A stretch of DNA of 64,000 nucleotides from Bacteroidetes bacterium HGW-Bacteroidetes-5 (GCA_002842515.1 PHDC01000001.1:868001-932000), one strand, 5' to 3'. Counted from the first letter of the stretch, positions 36,853 through 49,543 are shown. Numbers and translations are program-made. The notes: generated from the letters alone by a model not told the origin.

Positions 36853-38040
36853 ATGGCAAAAGAAACTTATAAAAGGGACAAGCCACACGTAAACATTGGG
36901 ACCATTGGTCACGTTGACCACGGTAAAACTACTTTGACTGCAGCTATTACAATGGTGCTTGCAAGAAAAGGTCTCTCGGAGATTCGTTCGTTTGACTCTA
37001 TTGACAATGCTCCGGAAGAGAAAGAGCGTGGTATTACTATTAACACTGCTCACGTAGAGTACTCTACAGAGAATCGTCACTACGCTCACGTAGACTGCCC
37101 GGGTCACGCCGACTATGTAAAGAATATGGTTACAGGTGCTGCTCAAATGGACGGTGCTATTATCGTAGTTGCTGCAACAGACGGTCCAATGCCACAAACT
37201 CGCGAGCACATTCTTCTTGCTCGTCAGGTAAATGTACCTAAGATTGTTGTTTTCCTTAATAAAGTTGACATTGTTGACGACCCTGAGATGATTGACCTTG
37301 TAGAGATGGAGGTTCGTGAACTTCTAAGTTTCTATAAGTTTGACGGCGATAACGCTCCTGTTATCCGTGGTTCTGCTCTTGGAGCTCTTAACGGAGATCC
37401 TCAGTGGGAAGATAAAGTTGTTGAACTGATGAAAGCAGTTGACGAATATATTCCTATCCCTCCACGTGAGAACGAAAAGCCATTCCTAATGCCTGTTGAG
37501 GACGTATTCTCAATCACAGGTCGCGGAACAGTTGCTACAGGTCGTATCGAAACAGGAGTTATCAAAACCGGAGAAGAGGTTCAGATTATCGGTCTTGGAG
37601 AAGAGCCTAAAAAATCTACCGTAACCGGAGTTGAGATGTTCCGTAAGATTCTTGACAGAGGTGAAGCCGGAGATAACGTAGGTCTACTACTTCGTGGTAT
37701 CGACAAAAAAGATATCAAACGCGGACAAGTAATTGCCAAGCCAAATACAATTACTCCTCACACTAAGTTCAAAGCTGAGATTTATGTACTTAAGAAAGAT
37801 GAAGGTGGTCGCCACACTCCTTTCCACAACAAGTATCGTCCTCAGTTCTTTATCCGTACTCTTGACATTACCGGAGAGATTTTCCTTCCGGAAGGAACAG
37901 AGATGGTTATGCCTGGTGATAACGTTACTATCACAGTTGAGCTTATCTACCCGGTAGCTATCAACCAGGGGCTTCGTTTCGCAATCCGCGAAGGTGGCCG
38001 TACAGTTGGTGCCGGACAGGTGACAGAGATTGTTGAGTAA
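36853..38040 (+). CDS. tuf: Elongation factor Tu
   Basis: Product of 395 residues, the usual EF-Tu size. The P-loop GHVDHGKT, the [12 protein letters not shown] and NKVD GTPase motifs, and the C-terminal domains II-III are all present. It brings aminoacyl-tRNA to the ribosome. It sits between tRNA-Thr and tRNA-Trp, a common Bacteroidota order that continues into secE-nusG-rplK. High use of fast codons fits strong expression. Confidence 0.97.
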   Translation: MAKETYKRDKPHVNIGTIGHVDHGKTTLTAAITMVLARKGLSEIRSFDSIDNAPEEKERGITINTAHVEYSTENRHYAHVDCPGHADYVKNMVTGAAQMDGAIIVVAATDGPMPQTREHILLARQVNVPKIVVFLNKVDIVDDPEMIDLVEMEVRELLSFYKFDGDNAPVIRGSALGALNGDPQWEDKVVELMKAVDEYIPIPPRENEKPFLMPVEDVFSITGRGTVATGRIETGVIKTGEEVQIIGLGEEPKKSTVTGVEMFRKILDRGEAGDNVGLLLRGIDKKDIKRGQVIAKPNTITPHTKFKAEIYVLKKDEGGRHTPFHNKYRPQFFIRTLDITGEIFLPEGTEMVMPGDNVTITVELIYPVAINQGLRFAIREGGRTVGAGQVTEIVE

Positions 38041-38055
38041 TTAACAACTTTATAA

Positions 38056-38080
38056 GTTAGTCACCTTACCGGTGACTAAC
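38056..38080 (+). other. Hairpin between tuf and tRNA-Trp
   Basis: A perfect 10-bp inverted repeat (GTTAGTCACC / GGTGACTAAC) with a 5-nt loop. No T tract follows, so it may be an RNase processing or stability signal after tuf, or a weak terminator. Confidence 0.55.
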
Positions 38081-38089
38081 TTAATATTT

Positions 38090-38160
38090 AGGGGCATAGT
38101 TCAAGGGTAGAATAGCGGTCTCCAAAACCGTTGATGGGCGTTCGAATCGCTCTGCCCCTG
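38090..38160 (+). tRNA. tRNA-Trp (CCA)
   Basis: A 71-nt cloverleaf with acceptor stem AGGGGCA/TGCCCCT, discriminator G, and anticodon CCA between GCGGT and ACCGT stems. It lies between tuf and secE. Confidence 0.94.
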
Positions 38161-38241
38161 CAACGCCGGCAGTTACGTGCCGGAAGTTAATAACCGGTGA
38201 GAGCAACAGCTTCCAGTGTCTCAAGCCGCAATCATAAAGAA

Positions 38242-38436
38242 ATGAACAAATTTAGATTGTACATCCAGGAATCGTACACTGAGTTAGTAAAAAAAGTGAG
38301 CTGGCCTACTTGGGCTCAGCTTCAGAGTTCGGCCATTGTAGTAATGATCGCATCTCTGATTTTCGCTTTGGTCATATCTGCTATGGACTTTGGGTTCAAA
38401 AACATTATGACTTTTATTTACAATATGCTGTACTAG
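38242..38436 (+). CDS. secE: Preprotein translocase subunit SecE
   Basis: Product of 64 residues from ATG 38242; a longer GTG frame from 38197 adds residues that overlap no known SecE part. One membrane helix (about 32-55) follows the conserved amphipathic segment ESYTELVKKVSWPTW. It stabilises SecY in the translocon. nusG starts 7 bp downstream. Confidence 0.92.
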   Translation: MNKFRLYIQESYTELVKKVSWPTWAQLQSSAIVVMIASLIFALVISAMDFGFKNIMTFIYNMLY

Positions 38437-38443
38437 TCTTATT

Positions 38444-38998
38444 ATGAGTGAAATTTCCAAAAAGTGGTATGTCGTAAGGGCAGCCGGAGGAAAAGAGAAA
38501 AAGGCCAAAGAGTACATTGAGAACGAGATTAAGCGATTAAATCTCGAAGACTTTGTCTCCCAGGTTCTTATTCCTACTGAAAAAATCTACCAGGTAAAAA
38601 ATGGTAAAAAAGTCAGTATGGAGAGAATTTTCTATCCCGGCTATATTCTCATTGAGGCAGCCCTCACAGGAGAGATTCAGCACCTTATCCGCAACCTTCC
38701 TCACGTCTCCGGGTTTCTCACAGAGAAATCTGGTAAAGACAAGGAGCCTGTTCCTCTCCGCCAGTCGGAGGTTAACAGGATACTGGGTCGTGTTGACGAA
38801 TTGGCAGACAAAGAAGAGGAGAACATCACTCCATTCATAGTAGGTGAGCCCGTAAAGGTTATAGATGGTCCTTTCAACGGCTTCGACGGAGCAGTTGAAG
38901 AGATTCTCGAAGACAAGAAGAAGCTCAAAGTAATGGTAAAGATCTTCGGAAGAAAAACTCTTCTGGAGCTAAATTTCGTTCAAGTAATTAAAGAATAA
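38444..38998 (+). CDS. nusG: Transcription termination/antitermination protein NusG
   Basis: Product of 184 residues. The N-terminal NGN domain starts [19 protein letters not shown] and holds FYPGYILIE; the C-terminal KOW domain has [20 protein letters not shown]. It links RNA polymerase to ribosomes or Rho. It keeps its usual place between secE and rplK. Confidence 0.94.
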   Translation: MSEISKKWYVVRAAGGKEKKAKEYIENEIKRLNLEDFVSQVLIPTEKIYQVKNGKKVSMERIFYPGYILIEAALTGEIQHLIRNLPHVSGFLTEKSGKDKEPVPLRQSEVNRILGRVDELADKEEENITPFIVGEPVKVIDGPFNGFDGAVEEILEDKKKLKVMVKIFGRKTLLELNFVQVIKE

Positions 38999-39011
38999 AT
39001 ATTCAATCATT

Positions 39012-39458
39012 ATGGCTAAAGAAATTGCCGCTCTCATTAAATTGCAGATTAAAGGCGGAGCAGCCAACCCCTCACCTCCGGTAGGTCCGGCACTTGGTTC
39101 CAAGGGTGTAAACATAATGGATTTTTGCAAGCAGTTTAATGCTCGCACCCAAGATAGGGCCGGTAAAGTATTACCGGTTATTATCACTGTTTACAGCGAC
39201 AAGTCGTTTACGTTTATCGTAAAACAACCGCCGGTGGCTATTCAGATAAAAGAGGCTGCTAAACTTCAGTCGGGATCGGCTGAACCAAACCGCAAAAAAG
39301 TGGGCTCTGTAACGTGGGAACAAGTCCGTGCAATAGCTACAGATAAAATGCCCGATATGAATGCATTTACCCTTAAGTCTGCCATGACAATGGTGGCTGG
39401 TACTGCACGCAGTATGGGTGTAACTGTTACCGGGGATTTTCCCGAAGATGTTAAATAG
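39012..39458 (+). CDS. rplK: 50S ribosomal protein L11
   Basis: Product of 148 residues. The N-terminal [15 protein letters not shown] and C-terminal rRNA-binding [10 protein letters not shown] segments are typical. It forms the GTPase-associated centre with L10/L12. It lies 13 bp after nusG and 15 bp before rplA. Confidence 0.96.
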   Translation: MAKEIAALIKLQIKGGAANPSPPVGPALGSKGVNIMDFCKQFNARTQDRAGKVLPVIITVYSDKSFTFIVKQPPVAIQIKEAAKLQSGSAEPNRKKVGSVTWEQVRAIATDKMPDMNAFTLKSAMTMVAGTARSMGVTVTGDFPEDVK

Positions 39459-39473
39459 AAAAATCCTGCGATA

Positions 39474-40175
39474 ATGAGTAAGCTAACAAAAAATCAAAAA
39501 ATAGTATACGCCAAGGTTGACGCCGATAAGCAGTATAAGCTTTCAGATGCTTGCAAACTTGTAAAAGAGATATCTTTCACAAAATTTGATGCATCTGTTG
39601 ATATCGCTGTACGTTTAGGAGTTGATCCTCGTAAGGCGAACCAGATGGTTCGCGGCGTAGTAACTCTTCCGCACGGAACAGGTAAAACAGTTCGTGTATT
39701 AGTACTGTGTACTCCGGACAAAGAGGCAGAAGCTACAGCAGCAGGTGCCGATTATGTTGGTCTGGACGACTACATAGAGAAGATCAAAAATGGTTGGACA
39801 GACGTTGACGTAATTGTTTGTACTCCATCCGTAATGGCCAAAATTGGTGCCATCGGAAGAATTCTTGGTCCACGCGGGCTTATGCCTAATCCAAAGACAG
39901 GTACTGTTACTATGGAAGTTGGGAAGGCTGTAACCGAGGTTAAAGCCGGTAAGATAGACTTTAAGGTAGACAAACAGGGTATTGTTCACGCTTCGATTGG
40001 AAAAATTTCATTCGAGAATGAAAAACTTGTTGAAAATGCAATGGAACTCCTGAATACAGTTATTAAACTGAAACCTCAGGCGCTAAAAGGTACTTATGTA
40101 AGAAGTATTTACATTTCATCTACAATGAGTCCCGGTATTAATGTAGATAGCAAATCAATAAATGCTGCCGAATAA
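39474..40175 (+). CDS. rplA: 50S ribosomal protein L1
   Basis: Product of 233 residues. Signatures include [20 protein letters not shown] and [15 protein letters not shown]. It forms the L1 stalk and typically controls its own operon. rplJ starts 15 bp downstream, too close for a separate L10 leader in the spacer. Confidence 0.96.
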   Translation: MSKLTKNQKIVYAKVDADKQYKLSDACKLVKEISFTKFDASVDIAVRLGVDPRKANQMVRGVVTLPHGTGKTVRVLVLCTPDKEAEATAAGADYVGLDDYIEKIKNGWTDVDVIVCTPSVMAKIGAIGRILGPRGLMPNPKTGTVTMEVGKAVTEVKAGKIDFKVDKQGIVHASIGKISFENEKLVENAMELLNTVIKLKPQALKGTYVRSIYISSTMSPGINVDSKSINAAE

Positions 40176-40190
40176 AATAACTAATGTTTT

Positions 40191-40715
40191 ATGAGAAAAG
40201 AGGAAAAAACACAAATTATTGAAAGTCTGGCAGCACAGTTGGAGAAAACTCCAAATTTTTATATTGCAGACATTTCAGGGCTTAATGCTCAGAAAACAGC
40301 TCTGCTGCGCCGTGCTTGCTTCGAAAAAGAGATAAAGCTTCTTGTTGTTAAGAACACCTTGATGCGTAAAGCTTTAGAGAAAATTGCACCTGCAGATTCA
40401 GAGGCTATCTACCCTATATTGGAAGGTCCTACAGCAGTTATGTTCACAGAGACTGTGAGCACACCTGCAAAACTCATAAAAGAGTTTGCAAAATTGCACG
40501 GGAAACCTGTCCTTAAAGGAGCACTTGTACAAGAGTGCGCTTATGTTGGTGAAGATCAACTTGAAGCACTCATTGCTATTAAGTCACGCGATGAACTTAT
40601 CGGTGATATTATCGGTCTTCTTCAATCTCCTGCTAAAAATGTTATCTCCGCTCTCGTTTCAAACGGCGGTGGTAAGATTGCAGGTATTGTAAAGACCCTT
40701 TCAGAAAAAGAGTAA
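40191..40715 (+). CDS. rplJ: 50S ribosomal protein L10
   Basis: Product of 174 residues. The N-terminal rRNA-binding half contains YIADISGLNAQKTALLRR and VKNTLMRKAL; the C-terminal helix that binds L7/L12 dimers follows. It anchors the L12 stalk encoded by the next gene. Confidence 0.95.
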   Translation: MRKEEKTQIIESLAAQLEKTPNFYIADISGLNAQKTALLRRACFEKEIKLLVVKNTLMRKALEKIAPADSEAIYPILEGPTAVMFTETVSTPAKLIKEFAKLHGKPVLKGALVQECAYVGEDQLEALIAIKSRDELIGDIIGLLQSPAKNVISALVSNGGGKIAGIVKTLSEKE

Positions 40716-40748
40716 TTAAAAATTAATCATTTTAAAACAAATATAACC

Positions 40749-41123
40749 ATGGCAGATATCAAAAAATTTGCAGAAGAATTAGTTAACCTGTCTGTTAAAG
40801 AAGTTCAGGAACTTGCAAAAGTTCTAAAAGAGGAGTACGGAATCGAACCTGCTGCTGCAGCTGTTGCTGTTGCAGGTCCTGTTGCAGCTGTTGCTGCAGA
40901 AGTTGAACAAACTCAATTTGATGTTATTCTAATTTCAGCCGGACAAGCTAAGCTACAAATAGTAAAGGTTGTTAAAGAGATCACCGGTCTTGGACTTAAA
41001 GAGGCTAAAGATTTAGTTGATACAGCACCTAAGGCAGTTGTTAAAGAGAAAGTTTCAAAAGCCGAAGCTGAACAAGTAAAATCTCAAATAGAAGAGGCGG
41101 GCGGAGAAGTTGAAATTAAATAA
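40749..41123 (+). CDS. rplL: 50S ribosomal protein L7/L12
   Basis: Product of 124 residues. An N-terminal dimerisation region, an Ala/Val-rich hinge (about 36-52) and the C-terminal domain with [18 protein letters not shown] are present. It recruits translation GTPases. A hairpin 31 bp downstream separates it from rpoB. Confidence 0.96.
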   Translation: MADIKKFAEELVNLSVKEVQELAKVLKEEYGIEPAAAAVAVAGPVAAVAAEVEQTQFDVILISAGQAKLQIVKVVKEITGLGLKEAKDLVDTAPKAVVKEKVSKAEAEQVKSQIEEAGGEVEIK

Positions 41124-41154
41124 CTCCACATCCCGTTAATCGGGGAACACCATC

Positions 41155-41190
41155 AGGTTTAGAGCCATAACGGCTCTAAACCTTTTTGTC
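41155..41190 (+). terminator. Hairpin between rplL and rpoB (attenuator)
   Basis: A perfect 12-bp stem (AGGTTTAGAGCC / GGCTCTAAACCT) with a 5-nt loop is followed by a short T tract. It lies 38 bp before the rpoB ATG. In many bacteria such a site lets only part of the ribosomal transcripts proceed into rpoBC. Confidence 0.75.
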
Positions 41191-41224
41191 GTTATTTTAT
41201 TTATTTTCAACCAATCCGAAAAAA

Positions 41225-44200
41225 ATGTCGCACAAAACTATTAATCAGCGGATTACATTCGCGACTTCTAAATCCCTTTTAGATTATCCGGATTTCTTAG
41301 AAGTTCAGTTGAAATCTTTTAAAGATTTCTTCCAGCTTGAGACAACACCAGAAAATCGCAAAAACGAAGGCCTTTATAAAGTTTTTCAGGAGATATTTCC
41401 AATTACGGATACCCGTAACAACTTTGTCCTTGAATTCATAGACTACTTTATAGATCCTCCTCGTTATACCATAGAGGAGTGCCTTGACAGAGGTCTTACC
41501 TACAGTGTGCCATTAAAGGCGAAGCTTAAGCTATACTGCACAGATCCCGAACACGAGGATTTCGATACTGTTATACAGGATGTATACCTTGGGACAATTC
41601 CTTATATGACCCCAAGGGGAACGTTCGTTATAAATGGTTCTGAAAGAATTGTCGTATCACAGCTGCACCGTTCACCCGGTGTATTCTTTGGACAGAGTGT
41701 GCACGCCAATGGTACCAAGCTGTATTCAGCAAGAATAATCCCTTTCAAAGGGTCTTGGATCGAGTTTGCAACAGACATCAATAATGTGATGTATGCATAC
41801 ATCGACAGAAAGAAGAAATTACCTGTAACCACTCTCCTCAGAGCCATAGGTTATGAGAGTGACAAAGATATCCTGGATATCTTTGGTTTGGCTAACGAAA
41901 TCAAAGTAAATAAGAACAATCTAAAGAAATGCCTGGGGAGTAAGCTTGCAGCAAGAGTTCTTAAAACCTGGAATGAAGATTTCGTTGACGAAGATACAGG
42001 AGAGGTTGTATATATTGAGAGAAATGAAATCGTTGTAGACAGGGAGACAATTCTGGAAGAGCACCATCTGGAGATGATCCTTGACTCCGAAGTCAGCACA
42101 ATATTAGTTCATAAAGAGGATGCAAATGTCAATGACTTTGCCATCATACATAATACACTGCAAAAAGACCAGACAAACTCAGAAAAAGAGGCTGTCTTTT
42201 ATACATACCGTCAGCTTCGTAACTCAGAACCACCAGATGAGGCGACTGCAAGAGATGTGATTGATAAACTCTTCTTCTCCGACAAGAGATATGATCTTGG
42301 AGAGGTAGGAAGATACAGACTCAACCACAAACTGAATCTCACCATTGCAGATGAGACCAGAGTTCTTACAAAGCTTGACATAATTGAAATTATCCGATAC
42401 CTTATTCAGCTGATCAACTCAAAAGCTATTGTGGACGATATCGACCACTTGAGTAATCGTAGGATCAGGACAGTAGGCGAGCAACTTGCAAACCAATTTA
42501 GTGTTGGTCTTTCAAGGATGGCCAGAACCATCAGAGAGAGGATGAATGTAAGGGATAATGAGGTCTTTACACCAATTGACCTGATTAATGCCAAAACATT
42601 ATCATCTGTAATTAACTCGTTCTTCGGAACAAGTCAGCTATCTCAGTTTATGGACCAGACCAACCCTCTGGCGGAGATGACCCACAAGCGTCGTCTATCT
42701 GCACTGGGGCCGGGCGGTCTGTCAAGAGACCGTGCCGGATTTGAGGTTCGTGACGTTCACTATACACACTACGGTCGTCTCTGTCCTATTGAAACACCGG
42801 AGGGACCAAATATCGGTCTTATCTCATCTCTTTGCGTTTATGCCAGAATAAATGACCTTGGTTTTATTGAAACTCCTTACCGCAAGGTAGAGGATGGTAA
42901 AGTAGATATGACTGTTAAGGGTATCGTCTATATGAGTGCAGAGGAGGAAGAGGAGAAGATGGTAGCTCAGGCTAATGTCCATATTGACGAAACAGGTCAG
43001 ATTACAGACGATAGAATCAAATGCCGTTTTGAAGCAGACTACCCTGTAGTAGGCAAAGAGGATGTCCATCTTGTGGATGTTGCTCCTAATCAGATAGCAT
43101 CTATTGCAGCCTCTCTTATTCCTTTCCTTGAGCACGACGATGCAAACCGTGCGCTTATGGGATCGAATATGATGCGTCAGGCGGTTCCGCTTATTAAACC
43201 GGAATCTCCTATCGTTGGTACAGGTCTTGAAGGACCTGTTGTAAAAGACTCCCGTACCCAGATAACTGCCAGAGGAAAAGGTGAGGTTGTATATGTAGAT
43301 GCTCGTGAGATTCACGTGAAATACGAAATGACCGAGAATGAGAGATTTGTAAGTTTCGATCCGGAAATTACGGTTTACAGACTGCCTCTATACAGAAAGA
43401 CTAACCAGAACACCTCTATAACTCTTAAACCTATTGTTAAAAAGGGAGAGAAGGTAGAGCCGGGTCAGATTCTTTCTGAGGGTTATGGTACAGAGAAAGG
43501 AGAGCTCGCTCTCGGAAGAAACCTTAAAGTGGCATTTATGCCTTGGCAAGGTTACAACTTTGAGGATGCGATTGTTATATCTGAAAGACTTCTTCGTGAA
43601 GATGTATTTACATCAATTCACGTTGATGAATATATAATGGAGGTGCGCGACACTAAAAGAGGAATGGAGGAGCTTACATCCGATATTCCAAATGTTAGTG
43701 AAGAGGCTACCAAAGATCTGGACGAGAATGGTATCATTAGAATAGGGGCAAACATTGAGCCGGGAGATATTCTCATCGGTAAGATTACTCCTAAAGGAGA
43801 GAGTGATCCATCTCCGGAAGAGAAGCTGCTTAGAGCCATCTTCGGAGATAAAGCAGGCGATGTTAAAGATGCTTCATTAAAAGCATCTCCATCTTTGAGA
43901 GGAACTGTAATTGAGAAGAGACTATTTTCCAGAGTTGCAAAAGAGAACTCGAAGAAAGGAAAATCTGCCTCAAAAAATCAGATTCAGCACGCAGAGGAGA
44001 ACTTTACCAGAAAAACTGCTCAGCTTCGGATAAACTTCCTTGAGAGGCTTTTTGCACTTTTGCAAAATAAGAGTTCTCAGGGTATTACAGATCTTTACGG
44101 CGTTGAAATTATATCAAAAGGTGTTGAGTTCAAACTTGACCTTCTTGATAAGATAGATTACGAAAATATCAACCCGACCAAGTGGACAACAGAAAAGAGC

Positions 44201-45043
44201 ACCAATAATCTTATTAAACAGCTTATTAATAACTATCTGATAGCTCATAAAGAGTTTGATGCCGAACTTAAGAGGATTAAATATAATCTTACAATCGGAG
44301 ATGAACTTCCAACAGGTATTATGCAGCTGGCCAAGGTCTATATTGCCAAGAAGAGAAAGATTAGAGTTGGAGATAAAATGGCAGGAAGGCACGGTAATAA
44401 GGGTATAGTTGCTAAGGTGGTAAGAGACGAAGATATGCCTTTCCTTGAAGATGGATCGGTTGTAGATATTGTACTCAATCCACTAGGTGTACCTTCCCGT
44501 ATGAACCTCGGACAGATCTATGAGACAGTTCTGGGATGGGCAGGTAAAGAGCTTGGTAAAAAATACAGTACTCCTATTTTTGATGGTGCAAACCTGGAAG
44601 AGATATGCGACTTTACCGAAAGTGCAGGAGTTCCAAGATATGGAAAAACCTATCTTCGTGACGGTGGAACAGGAGATCTGTTCGATCAGCCGGCCACTGT
44701 AGGTGTTATCTATATGCTTAAACTTGGACATATGGTAGACGATAAGATGCACGCTCGTTCTATCGGCCCATACTCGCTAATCACTCAACAGCCTCTCGGA
44801 GGTAAAGCACAGTTCGGAGGTCAGCGATTTGGAGAGATGGAGGTTTGGGCACTTGAAGCCTTTGGTGCAGCCAACATATTGCAGGAGATTCTAACGATTA
44901 AGTCCGATGACGTATCGGGTAGATCTCGTGCTTATGAAGCTATTGTTAAGGGAGACCCTATGCCGGCCGCCGGAATACCGGAATCGCTAAATGTGTTACT
45001 ACACGAACTTCGCGGATTGGGCTTAAGCATAACCCTTGACTAA
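41225..45043 (+). CDS. rpoB: RNA polymerase subunit beta
   Basis: Product of 1272 residues from ATG 41225; an earlier TTG-initiated frame from 41186 would start inside the attenuator hairpin region. The rifampicin cluster [19 protein letters not shown] plus LSALGPGGL (near 42630-42720) matches the sensitive type, with the D, H and S residues kept. [20 protein letters not shown] and the C-terminal clamp are present. It catalyses transcription with RpoC, 38 bp downstream. Confidence 0.97.
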   Translation: MSHKTINQRITFATSKSLLDYPDFLEVQLKSFKDFFQLETTPENRKNEGLYKVFQEIFPITDTRNNFVLEFIDYFIDPPRYTIEECLDRGLTYSVPLKAKLKLYCTDPEHEDFDTVIQDVYLGTIPYMTPRGTFVINGSERIVVSQLHRSPGVFFGQSVHANGTKLYSARIIPFKGSWIEFATDINNVMYAYIDRKKKLPVTTLLRAIGYESDKDILDIFGLANEIKVNKNNLKKCLGSKLAARVLKTWNEDFVDEDTGEVVYIERNEIVVDRETILEEHHLEMILDSEVSTILVHKEDANVNDFAIIHNTLQKDQTNSEKEAVFYTYRQLRNSEPPDEATARDVIDKLFFSDKRYDLGEVGRYRLNHKLNLTIADETRVLTKLDIIEIIRYLIQLINSKAIVDDIDHLSNRRIRTVGEQLANQFSVGLSRMARTIRERMNVRDNEVFTPIDLINAKTLSSVINSFFGTSQLSQFMDQTNPLAEMTHKRRLSALGPGGLSRDRAGFEVRDVHYTHYGRLCPIETPEGPNIGLISSLCVYARINDLGFIETPYRKVEDGKVDMTVKGIVYMSAEEEEEKMVAQANVHIDETGQITDDRIKCRFEADYPVVGKEDVHLVDVAPNQIASIAASLIPFLEHDDANRALMGSNMMRQAVPLIKPESPIVGTGLEGPVVKDSRTQITARGKGEVVYVDAREIHVKYEMTENERFVSFDPEITVYRLPLYRKTNQNTSITLKPIVKKGEKVEPGQILSEGYGTEKGELALGRNLKVAFMPWQGYNFEDAIVISERLLREDVFTSIHVDEYIMEVRDTKRGMEELTSDIPNVSEEATKDLDENGIIRIGANIEPGDILIGKITPKGESDPSPEEKLLRAIFGDKAGDVKDASLKASPSLRGTVIEKRLFSRVAKENSKKGKSASKNQIQHAEENFTRKTAQLRINFLERLFALLQNKSSQGITDLYGVEIISKGVEFKLDLLDKIDYENINPTKWTTEKSTNNLIKQLINNYLIAHKEFDAELKRIKYNLTIGDELPTGIMQLAKVYIAKKRKIRVGDKMAGRHGNKGIVAKVVRDEDMPFLEDGSVVDIVLNPLGVPSRMNLGQIYETVLGWAGKELGKKYSTPIFDGANLEEICDFTESAGVPRYGKTYLRDGGTGDLFDQPATVGVIYMLKLGHMVDDKMHARSIGPYSLITQQPLGGKAQFGGQRFGEMEVWALEAFGAANILQEILTIKSDDVSGRSRAYEAIVKGDPMPAAGIPESLNVLLHELRGLGLSITLD

Positions 45044-45081
45044 TTAGATTAAGTAATTGCAAATCTTTGAAATAGAATAAT

Positions 45082-48000
45082 ATGTCTACAAAAAAAGATA
45101 TAAAGGTAAAGAGTAATTTTAACCAGATCACCATAAGTCTGGCCTCTCCCGAAGAGATTCTGGAAAGATCTTCCGGTGAAGTTTTAAAACCGGAGACCGT
45201 CAACTACAGAACCTATAAACCGGAGAGAGACGGACTGTTTTGTGAAAGAATTTTTGGTCCTTATAAAGATTATGAGTGCCATTGCGGTAAATATAAAAGA
45301 ATTCGTTACAGGGGCATCATTTGCGACCGTTGCGGAGTAGAGGTTACAGAGAAGAAGGTCCGCAGAGAGAGAATGGGACACATATCCCTGACAGTTCCTG
45401 TGGCTCATATCTGGTACTTCCGCAGTACCCCTAACAAAATAGGTTACCTCCTGGGAATTCCTTCGAAAAAACTGGAGGCTATCATCTATTACGAACGCTA
45501 TATTGTTATCCAGTCCGGTATAAAAAAGGCTGACGGAGTTAAAGAGCACGATTTCCTTACTGAGGATGAGTATATGAATATACTTGACTCTCTTCCAAGA
45601 GAGAATCAGCTTCTTGACGACAACGACCCGAACAAGTTTATGGCTGGAATGGGTGCAGAGGCAATCTACAAGATGCTGGGCAGAATTGATCTGGATCAGC
45701 TCTCATACGACCTTCGTCATAAAACAGAGAACGAAACCTCTCAGCAGAGAAAGGCAGAAGCTCTAAAAAGGCTAAGTGTTGTTGAGGCATTCCGCGAATC
45801 TAAAGCTATTAACAATCCGGAGTGGATGATCCTTAAAGTTATCCCGGTTATTCCACCGGAGTTACGCCCACTGGTTCCACTCGATGGAGGACGCTTTGCG
45901 ACTTCAGACCTTAACGACCTCTACAGAAGGGTTATTATCAGAAATAACCGTCTAAAGAGGTTAATAGAGATTAAGGCTCCGGAGGTTATTCTCAGAAACG
46001 AGAAACGGATGCTTCAAGAGGCAGTTGACTCACTCTTCGATAATTCGAGGAAATCAAATGCCGTTAAGACCGAAGCTAACCGTACCCTAAAATCCCTTTC
46101 GGACAGTCTTAAAGGTAAACAGGGGCGTTTCCGTCAGAACCTGCTTGGTAAGAGGGTTGACTATTCGGCTCGTTCCGTGATTGTTGTTGGTCCGGAGCTC
46201 AAAATGCACGAGTGCGGTATTCCTAAAGATATGGCTGCAGAGCTGTTTAAACCATTTGTTATAAGGAAGCTAATCGAGCGTGGAATCGTAAAGACAGTTA
46301 AATCTGCCAAAAAGATTGTTGACAGAAAAGATCCTGTAATTTGGGATATTCTTGAGAATGCAATGAAGGGACATCCGGTTATGTTAAACCGAGCCCCTAC
46401 CCTGCACAGACTCGGAATTCAGGCATTCCAGCCAAAACTGATTGAGGGAAAAGCTATCCAGCTGCACCCACTCTCTTGTACTGCTTTCAACGCCGACTTT
46501 GACGGTGACCAGATGGCAGTTCACCTTCCACTTGGAAATGCCGCCATTCTTGAAGCACAACTTTTAATGCTGGGTTCACACAACATCCTTAACCCTGCTA
46601 ATGGGGCACCTATCACCGTTCCATCTCAGGACATGGTTCTCGGGCTCTATTACATAACAAAACTCCGTATTGGAGCTAAGGGTGAGGGAAGGAAGTTCTA
46701 TGGACCGGAAGAGGTTATAATTGGCTATAACGAAGGCACAATTGCTCTTCACACAGAGATTGAGGTTAGAATGCCTAAAGATATGTGTGATCCTTCAAAA
46801 GGAAATGTAATGGTAAAAACTACAGTGGGAAGAGTTCTGTTCAACCAGGTTGTTCCCCCTGAAGTAGGATATATAAATGAGATTCTAACCAAGAAATCTC
46901 TGAGGGATATCATCGGAAATGTACTGAAAGTATCTGGTGTTGCCAGAACAGCTCAGTTTCTGGATGATATCAAGGAGATCGGTTTCAAAATGGCCTTCAA
47001 GGGAGGTCTCTCCTTTAATCTGGAAGATGTAATTATTCCTGAGGAGAAGGTAGGTCTTATTGAAGATGGTTACAAACAGGTAGAGAATATTATGTTCTCC
47101 TACAATAACGGTTTGATAACCAACAATGAGCGTTACAATCAGATTATTGACATCTGGACATCTACAAACACAAAACTTACCAACATCGTTGAGAAGAGAA
47201 TTGCAACAGACAAGCAGGGATTCAACCCTGTCTATATGATGCTTCACTCAGGTGCAAGGGGTTCCAAAGAGCAGATTCGTCAGCTCTCGGGAATGAGGGG
47301 TCTGATGGCCAAACCACAAAAATCCGGTTCAAGTTCTGCAGAGATTATCGAGAATCCTATCCTCTCCAACTTTAAAGAGGGTCTTTCGGTTCTTGAGTAC
47401 TTTATCTCTACACACGGAGCCAGAAAAGGTCTTGCAGATACCGCCCTTAAAACGGCAGACGCAGGATATCTGACTCGTCGTCTTGTGGATGTATCACACG
47501 ATGTAATTATAAATGAAGATGATTGCGGAACTCTTCGCGGTCTTGTGGCAACAGCTATCAAGAACAAAGATGAGATTGTGGAGTCACTCTACGACAGGAT
47601 TCTTGGTAGAACATCTGTTCACGATATCTACAACCCTTTAACAGGTGATAAGATTATTGAGACAGGTGAAGAGATAACCGAGGAGATTGCAGAACTCATC
47701 CAAAGTCTTCCAATCGAGCAGGTTGAAATTCGCTCGGTACTTACCTGTGAATCTCGTAAAGGGGTTTGCGGCAAGTGCTACGGAAGAAACCTTGCAAACG
47801 GCAGAATGGTTGAGATTGGAGAGGTGGTAGGTGTTATTGCCGCTCAGTCAATTGGAGAGCCGGGAACACAGCTTACACTCAGAACATTCCACGTCGGAGG
47901 TACAGCTTCCAACATTGCATCTGAGAATGAGATTCTTGCAAGATATGATGGTCGACTGGAGTTTGAAGAGCTTAGGACTTTGGTAAAAGAGTTTGAAAAC

Positions 48001-49347
48001 GGAGAGAAATCGGAGATAGTTATAGGTCGTACAGCAGAGATGAGAACTGTGGATATAAACACCGGTATTGTTCTATCTACACACAATATTCCTTATGGAG
48101 CTACTCTCTTCTATAAGAATGGAGATCTTGTTAAAAAAGGGGACAGAATTTGCGAATGGGATGCATATAATGCCCTTACAATTGCAGAGATCGGAGGAAA
48201 GATCCACTTTGAGAACCTTATTGAGGGTGTAACATTCCGCGAAGAGGCTGCAGATGAGTACTCACTTCACAAAGAGAAGGTTATCATAGAGTCCAGGGAC
48301 AAATCTAAAAACCCTATTATCCGTATTATGGATGAGAACAAACTGGAACTTCGCCAGTATAACCTGCCTGTTGGTGCCCACATAATGGTGGAGAACGGCA
48401 AAAAGGTTAAATCGGGCGATATTCTGGTTAAGATCCCTAGAGCTATCGGTAAATCCGGTGACATCACAGGTGGTCTTCCAAGGGTTACAGAGCTTTTTGA
48501 GGCAAGAAATCCTTCCAATCCGGCAGTTGTATCTGCAATTAATGGAGAGGTGCAGATGGGTAAAATCAAACGCGGTAACAGGGAGATTATAATTAAATCC
48601 CGTTCCGGCGAAGAGATGCGTTATCTTGTTCCGCTCTCAAAACAGATTCTTGTTCAGGAGAACGACTACATTAGAGCCGGTATGCAACTTTCCGAAGGTG
48701 CCATAGCCCCTACCGACATTCTTGCAATTCAGGGACCTACAAAAGTTCAGGAGTATATTGTAAATGAAGTTCAGGAGGTTTACAGAATGCAGGGTGTAAA
48801 GATTAATGACAAGCACTTTGAAGTTATTGTTAGGCAGATGATGCGTAAACTCGAGATTGTAGATCCGGGCGATACAAGATTCTTGCCTGAGCAGTTGGTA
48901 GATAAGTGGGAGTTTATGGGAGAGAACGATGACATCTACGATAAGAAAGTTATTCTCGATGCCGGAGATTCAACCGAACTTAAGGCCGGAATGATAATTA
49001 CCGTTAGGCGTCTTCGTGAAGAGAACTCAACTCTTAAGAGAAGAGACCTGAAACTTGTTGAGGCAAGGGATGCAATTCCAGCAACCTCCAACCAGGTTCT
49101 TCAGGGAATTACCCGCGCTGCGCTTCGCACCAACAGCTTTATGTCTGCTGCTTCATTCCAGGAGACAACCAAAGTACTGTCTGAGGCTGCAACATTCGGT
49201 AAGACAGACACACTTGAGGGTCTTAAAGAGAACGTTATCTGCGGACACCTTATACCGGCAGGTACTGGTACAAGAGAGTTCGAAAAGATTATCGTTACCT
49301 CTAAAGATGACTATCAGAGGGTCTTCAAGAGTAAAAAAGAGGAGTAA
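45082..49347 (+). CDS. rpoC: RNA polymerase subunit beta'
   Basis: Product of 1421 residues. The N-terminal zinc ribbon has [20 protein letters not shown], the catalytic loop [15 protein letters not shown] holds the three Mg-binding aspartates, and a second zinc site [15 protein letters not shown] lies near 894. The trigger-loop region [16 protein letters not shown] is intact. It is last in the transcription block and ends at a strong terminator. Confidence 0.97.
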   Translation: MSTKKDIKVKSNFNQITISLASPEEILERSSGEVLKPETVNYRTYKPERDGLFCERIFGPYKDYECHCGKYKRIRYRGIICDRCGVEVTEKKVRRERMGHISLTVPVAHIWYFRSTPNKIGYLLGIPSKKLEAIIYYERYIVIQSGIKKADGVKEHDFLTEDEYMNILDSLPRENQLLDDNDPNKFMAGMGAEAIYKMLGRIDLDQLSYDLRHKTENETSQQRKAEALKRLSVVEAFRESKAINNPEWMILKVIPVIPPELRPLVPLDGGRFATSDLNDLYRRVIIRNNRLKRLIEIKAPEVILRNEKRMLQEAVDSLFDNSRKSNAVKTEANRTLKSLSDSLKGKQGRFRQNLLGKRVDYSARSVIVVGPELKMHECGIPKDMAAELFKPFVIRKLIERGIVKTVKSAKKIVDRKDPVIWDILENAMKGHPVMLNRAPTLHRLGIQAFQPKLIEGKAIQLHPLSCTAFNADFDGDQMAVHLPLGNAAILEAQLLMLGSHNILNPANGAPITVPSQDMVLGLYYITKLRIGAKGEGRKFYGPEEVIIGYNEGTIALHTEIEVRMPKDMCDPSKGNVMVKTTVGRVLFNQVVPPEVGYINEILTKKSLRDIIGNVLKVSGVARTAQFLDDIKEIGFKMAFKGGLSFNLEDVIIPEEKVGLIEDGYKQVENIMFSYNNGLITNNERYNQIIDIWTSTNTKLTNIVEKRIATDKQGFNPVYMMLHSGARGSKEQIRQLSGMRGLMAKPQKSGSSSAEIIENPILSNFKEGLSVLEYFISTHGARKGLADTALKTADAGYLTRRLVDVSHDVIINEDDCGTLRGLVATAIKNKDEIVESLYDRILGRTSVHDIYNPLTGDKIIETGEEITEEIAELIQSLPIEQVEIRSVLTCESRKGVCGKCYGRNLANGRMVEIGEVVGVIAAQSIGEPGTQLTLRTFHVGGTASNIASENEILARYDGRLEFEELRTLVKEFENGEKSEIVIGRTAEMRTVDINTGIVLSTHNIPYGATLFYKNGDLVKKGDRICEWDAYNALTIAEIGGKIHFENLIEGVTFREEAADEYSLHKEKVIIESRDKSKNPIIRIMDENKLELRQYNLPVGAHIMVENGKKVKSGDILVKIPRAIGKSGDITGGLPRVTELFEARNPSNPAVVSAINGEVQMGKIKRGNREIIIKSRSGEEMRYLVPLSKQILVQENDYIRAGMQLSEGAIAPTDILAIQGPTKVQEYIVNEVQEVYRMQGVKINDKHFEVIVRQMMRKLEIVDPGDTRFLPEQLVDKWEFMGENDDIYDKKVILDAGDSTELKAGMIITVRRLREENSTLKRRDLKLVEARDAIPATSNQVLQGITRAALRTNSFMSAASFQETTKVLSEAATFGKTDTLEGLKENVICGHLIPAGTGTREFEKIIVTSKDDYQRVFKSKKEE

Positions 49348-49366
49348 AAACATACTCTATAATAAG

Positions 49367-49402
49367 AAAAGGCTGCCTAATCAGGCAGCCTTTTCTTCTA
49401 TA
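49367..49402. terminator. Bidirectional terminator after rpoC
   Basis: A 12-bp perfect inverted repeat (AAAAGGCTGCCT / AGGCAGCCTTTT) with a 4-nt loop, 19 bp after rpoC. It has a T-rich flank in both directions, so it may also end the minus-strand transcript from the M64 gene. Confidence 0.85.
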
Positions 49403-49420
49403 TACAATCTCGCTACTTAT

Positions 49421-49543
49421 GCGTGGTAAGCTCACCGGCAGCAACGCAGTTTTTTCAAACGCTTTTTTCTTTGAGTTTTTCGGGGCTTCCGGAACGCCTC
49501 CCTACGGTCGTTGAACGGTCCTCAGCCGGTGAACTTACCACTG
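49421..49543. repeat. Palindromic structured element of unknown type
   Basis: Outer arms 49423-49439 (GTGGTAAGCTCACCGGC) and 49525-49541 are inverted copies with 16 of 17 matches; the one mismatch is a G-U pair if the minus strand is transcribed. The 85-nt interior holds a second palindrome around TTCCGGAA (about 49477-49500), direct copies of ACGGTC, and several T runs. It is more GC-rich than its surroundings and has no believable reading frame. It could be a repetitive extragenic element or a small RNA. Confidence 0.55.

Noticed and set aside
42620..42740. Possible rifampicin-resistance changes in rpoB
   Set aside because: The Asp, His and Ser residues typical of sensitive enzymes are kept; differences from E. 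coli are ordinary family variation.
49421..49543. Integron attC site
   Set aside because: The arms lack the conserved core GTTRRRY and its partner, and no integrase or cassette is near.
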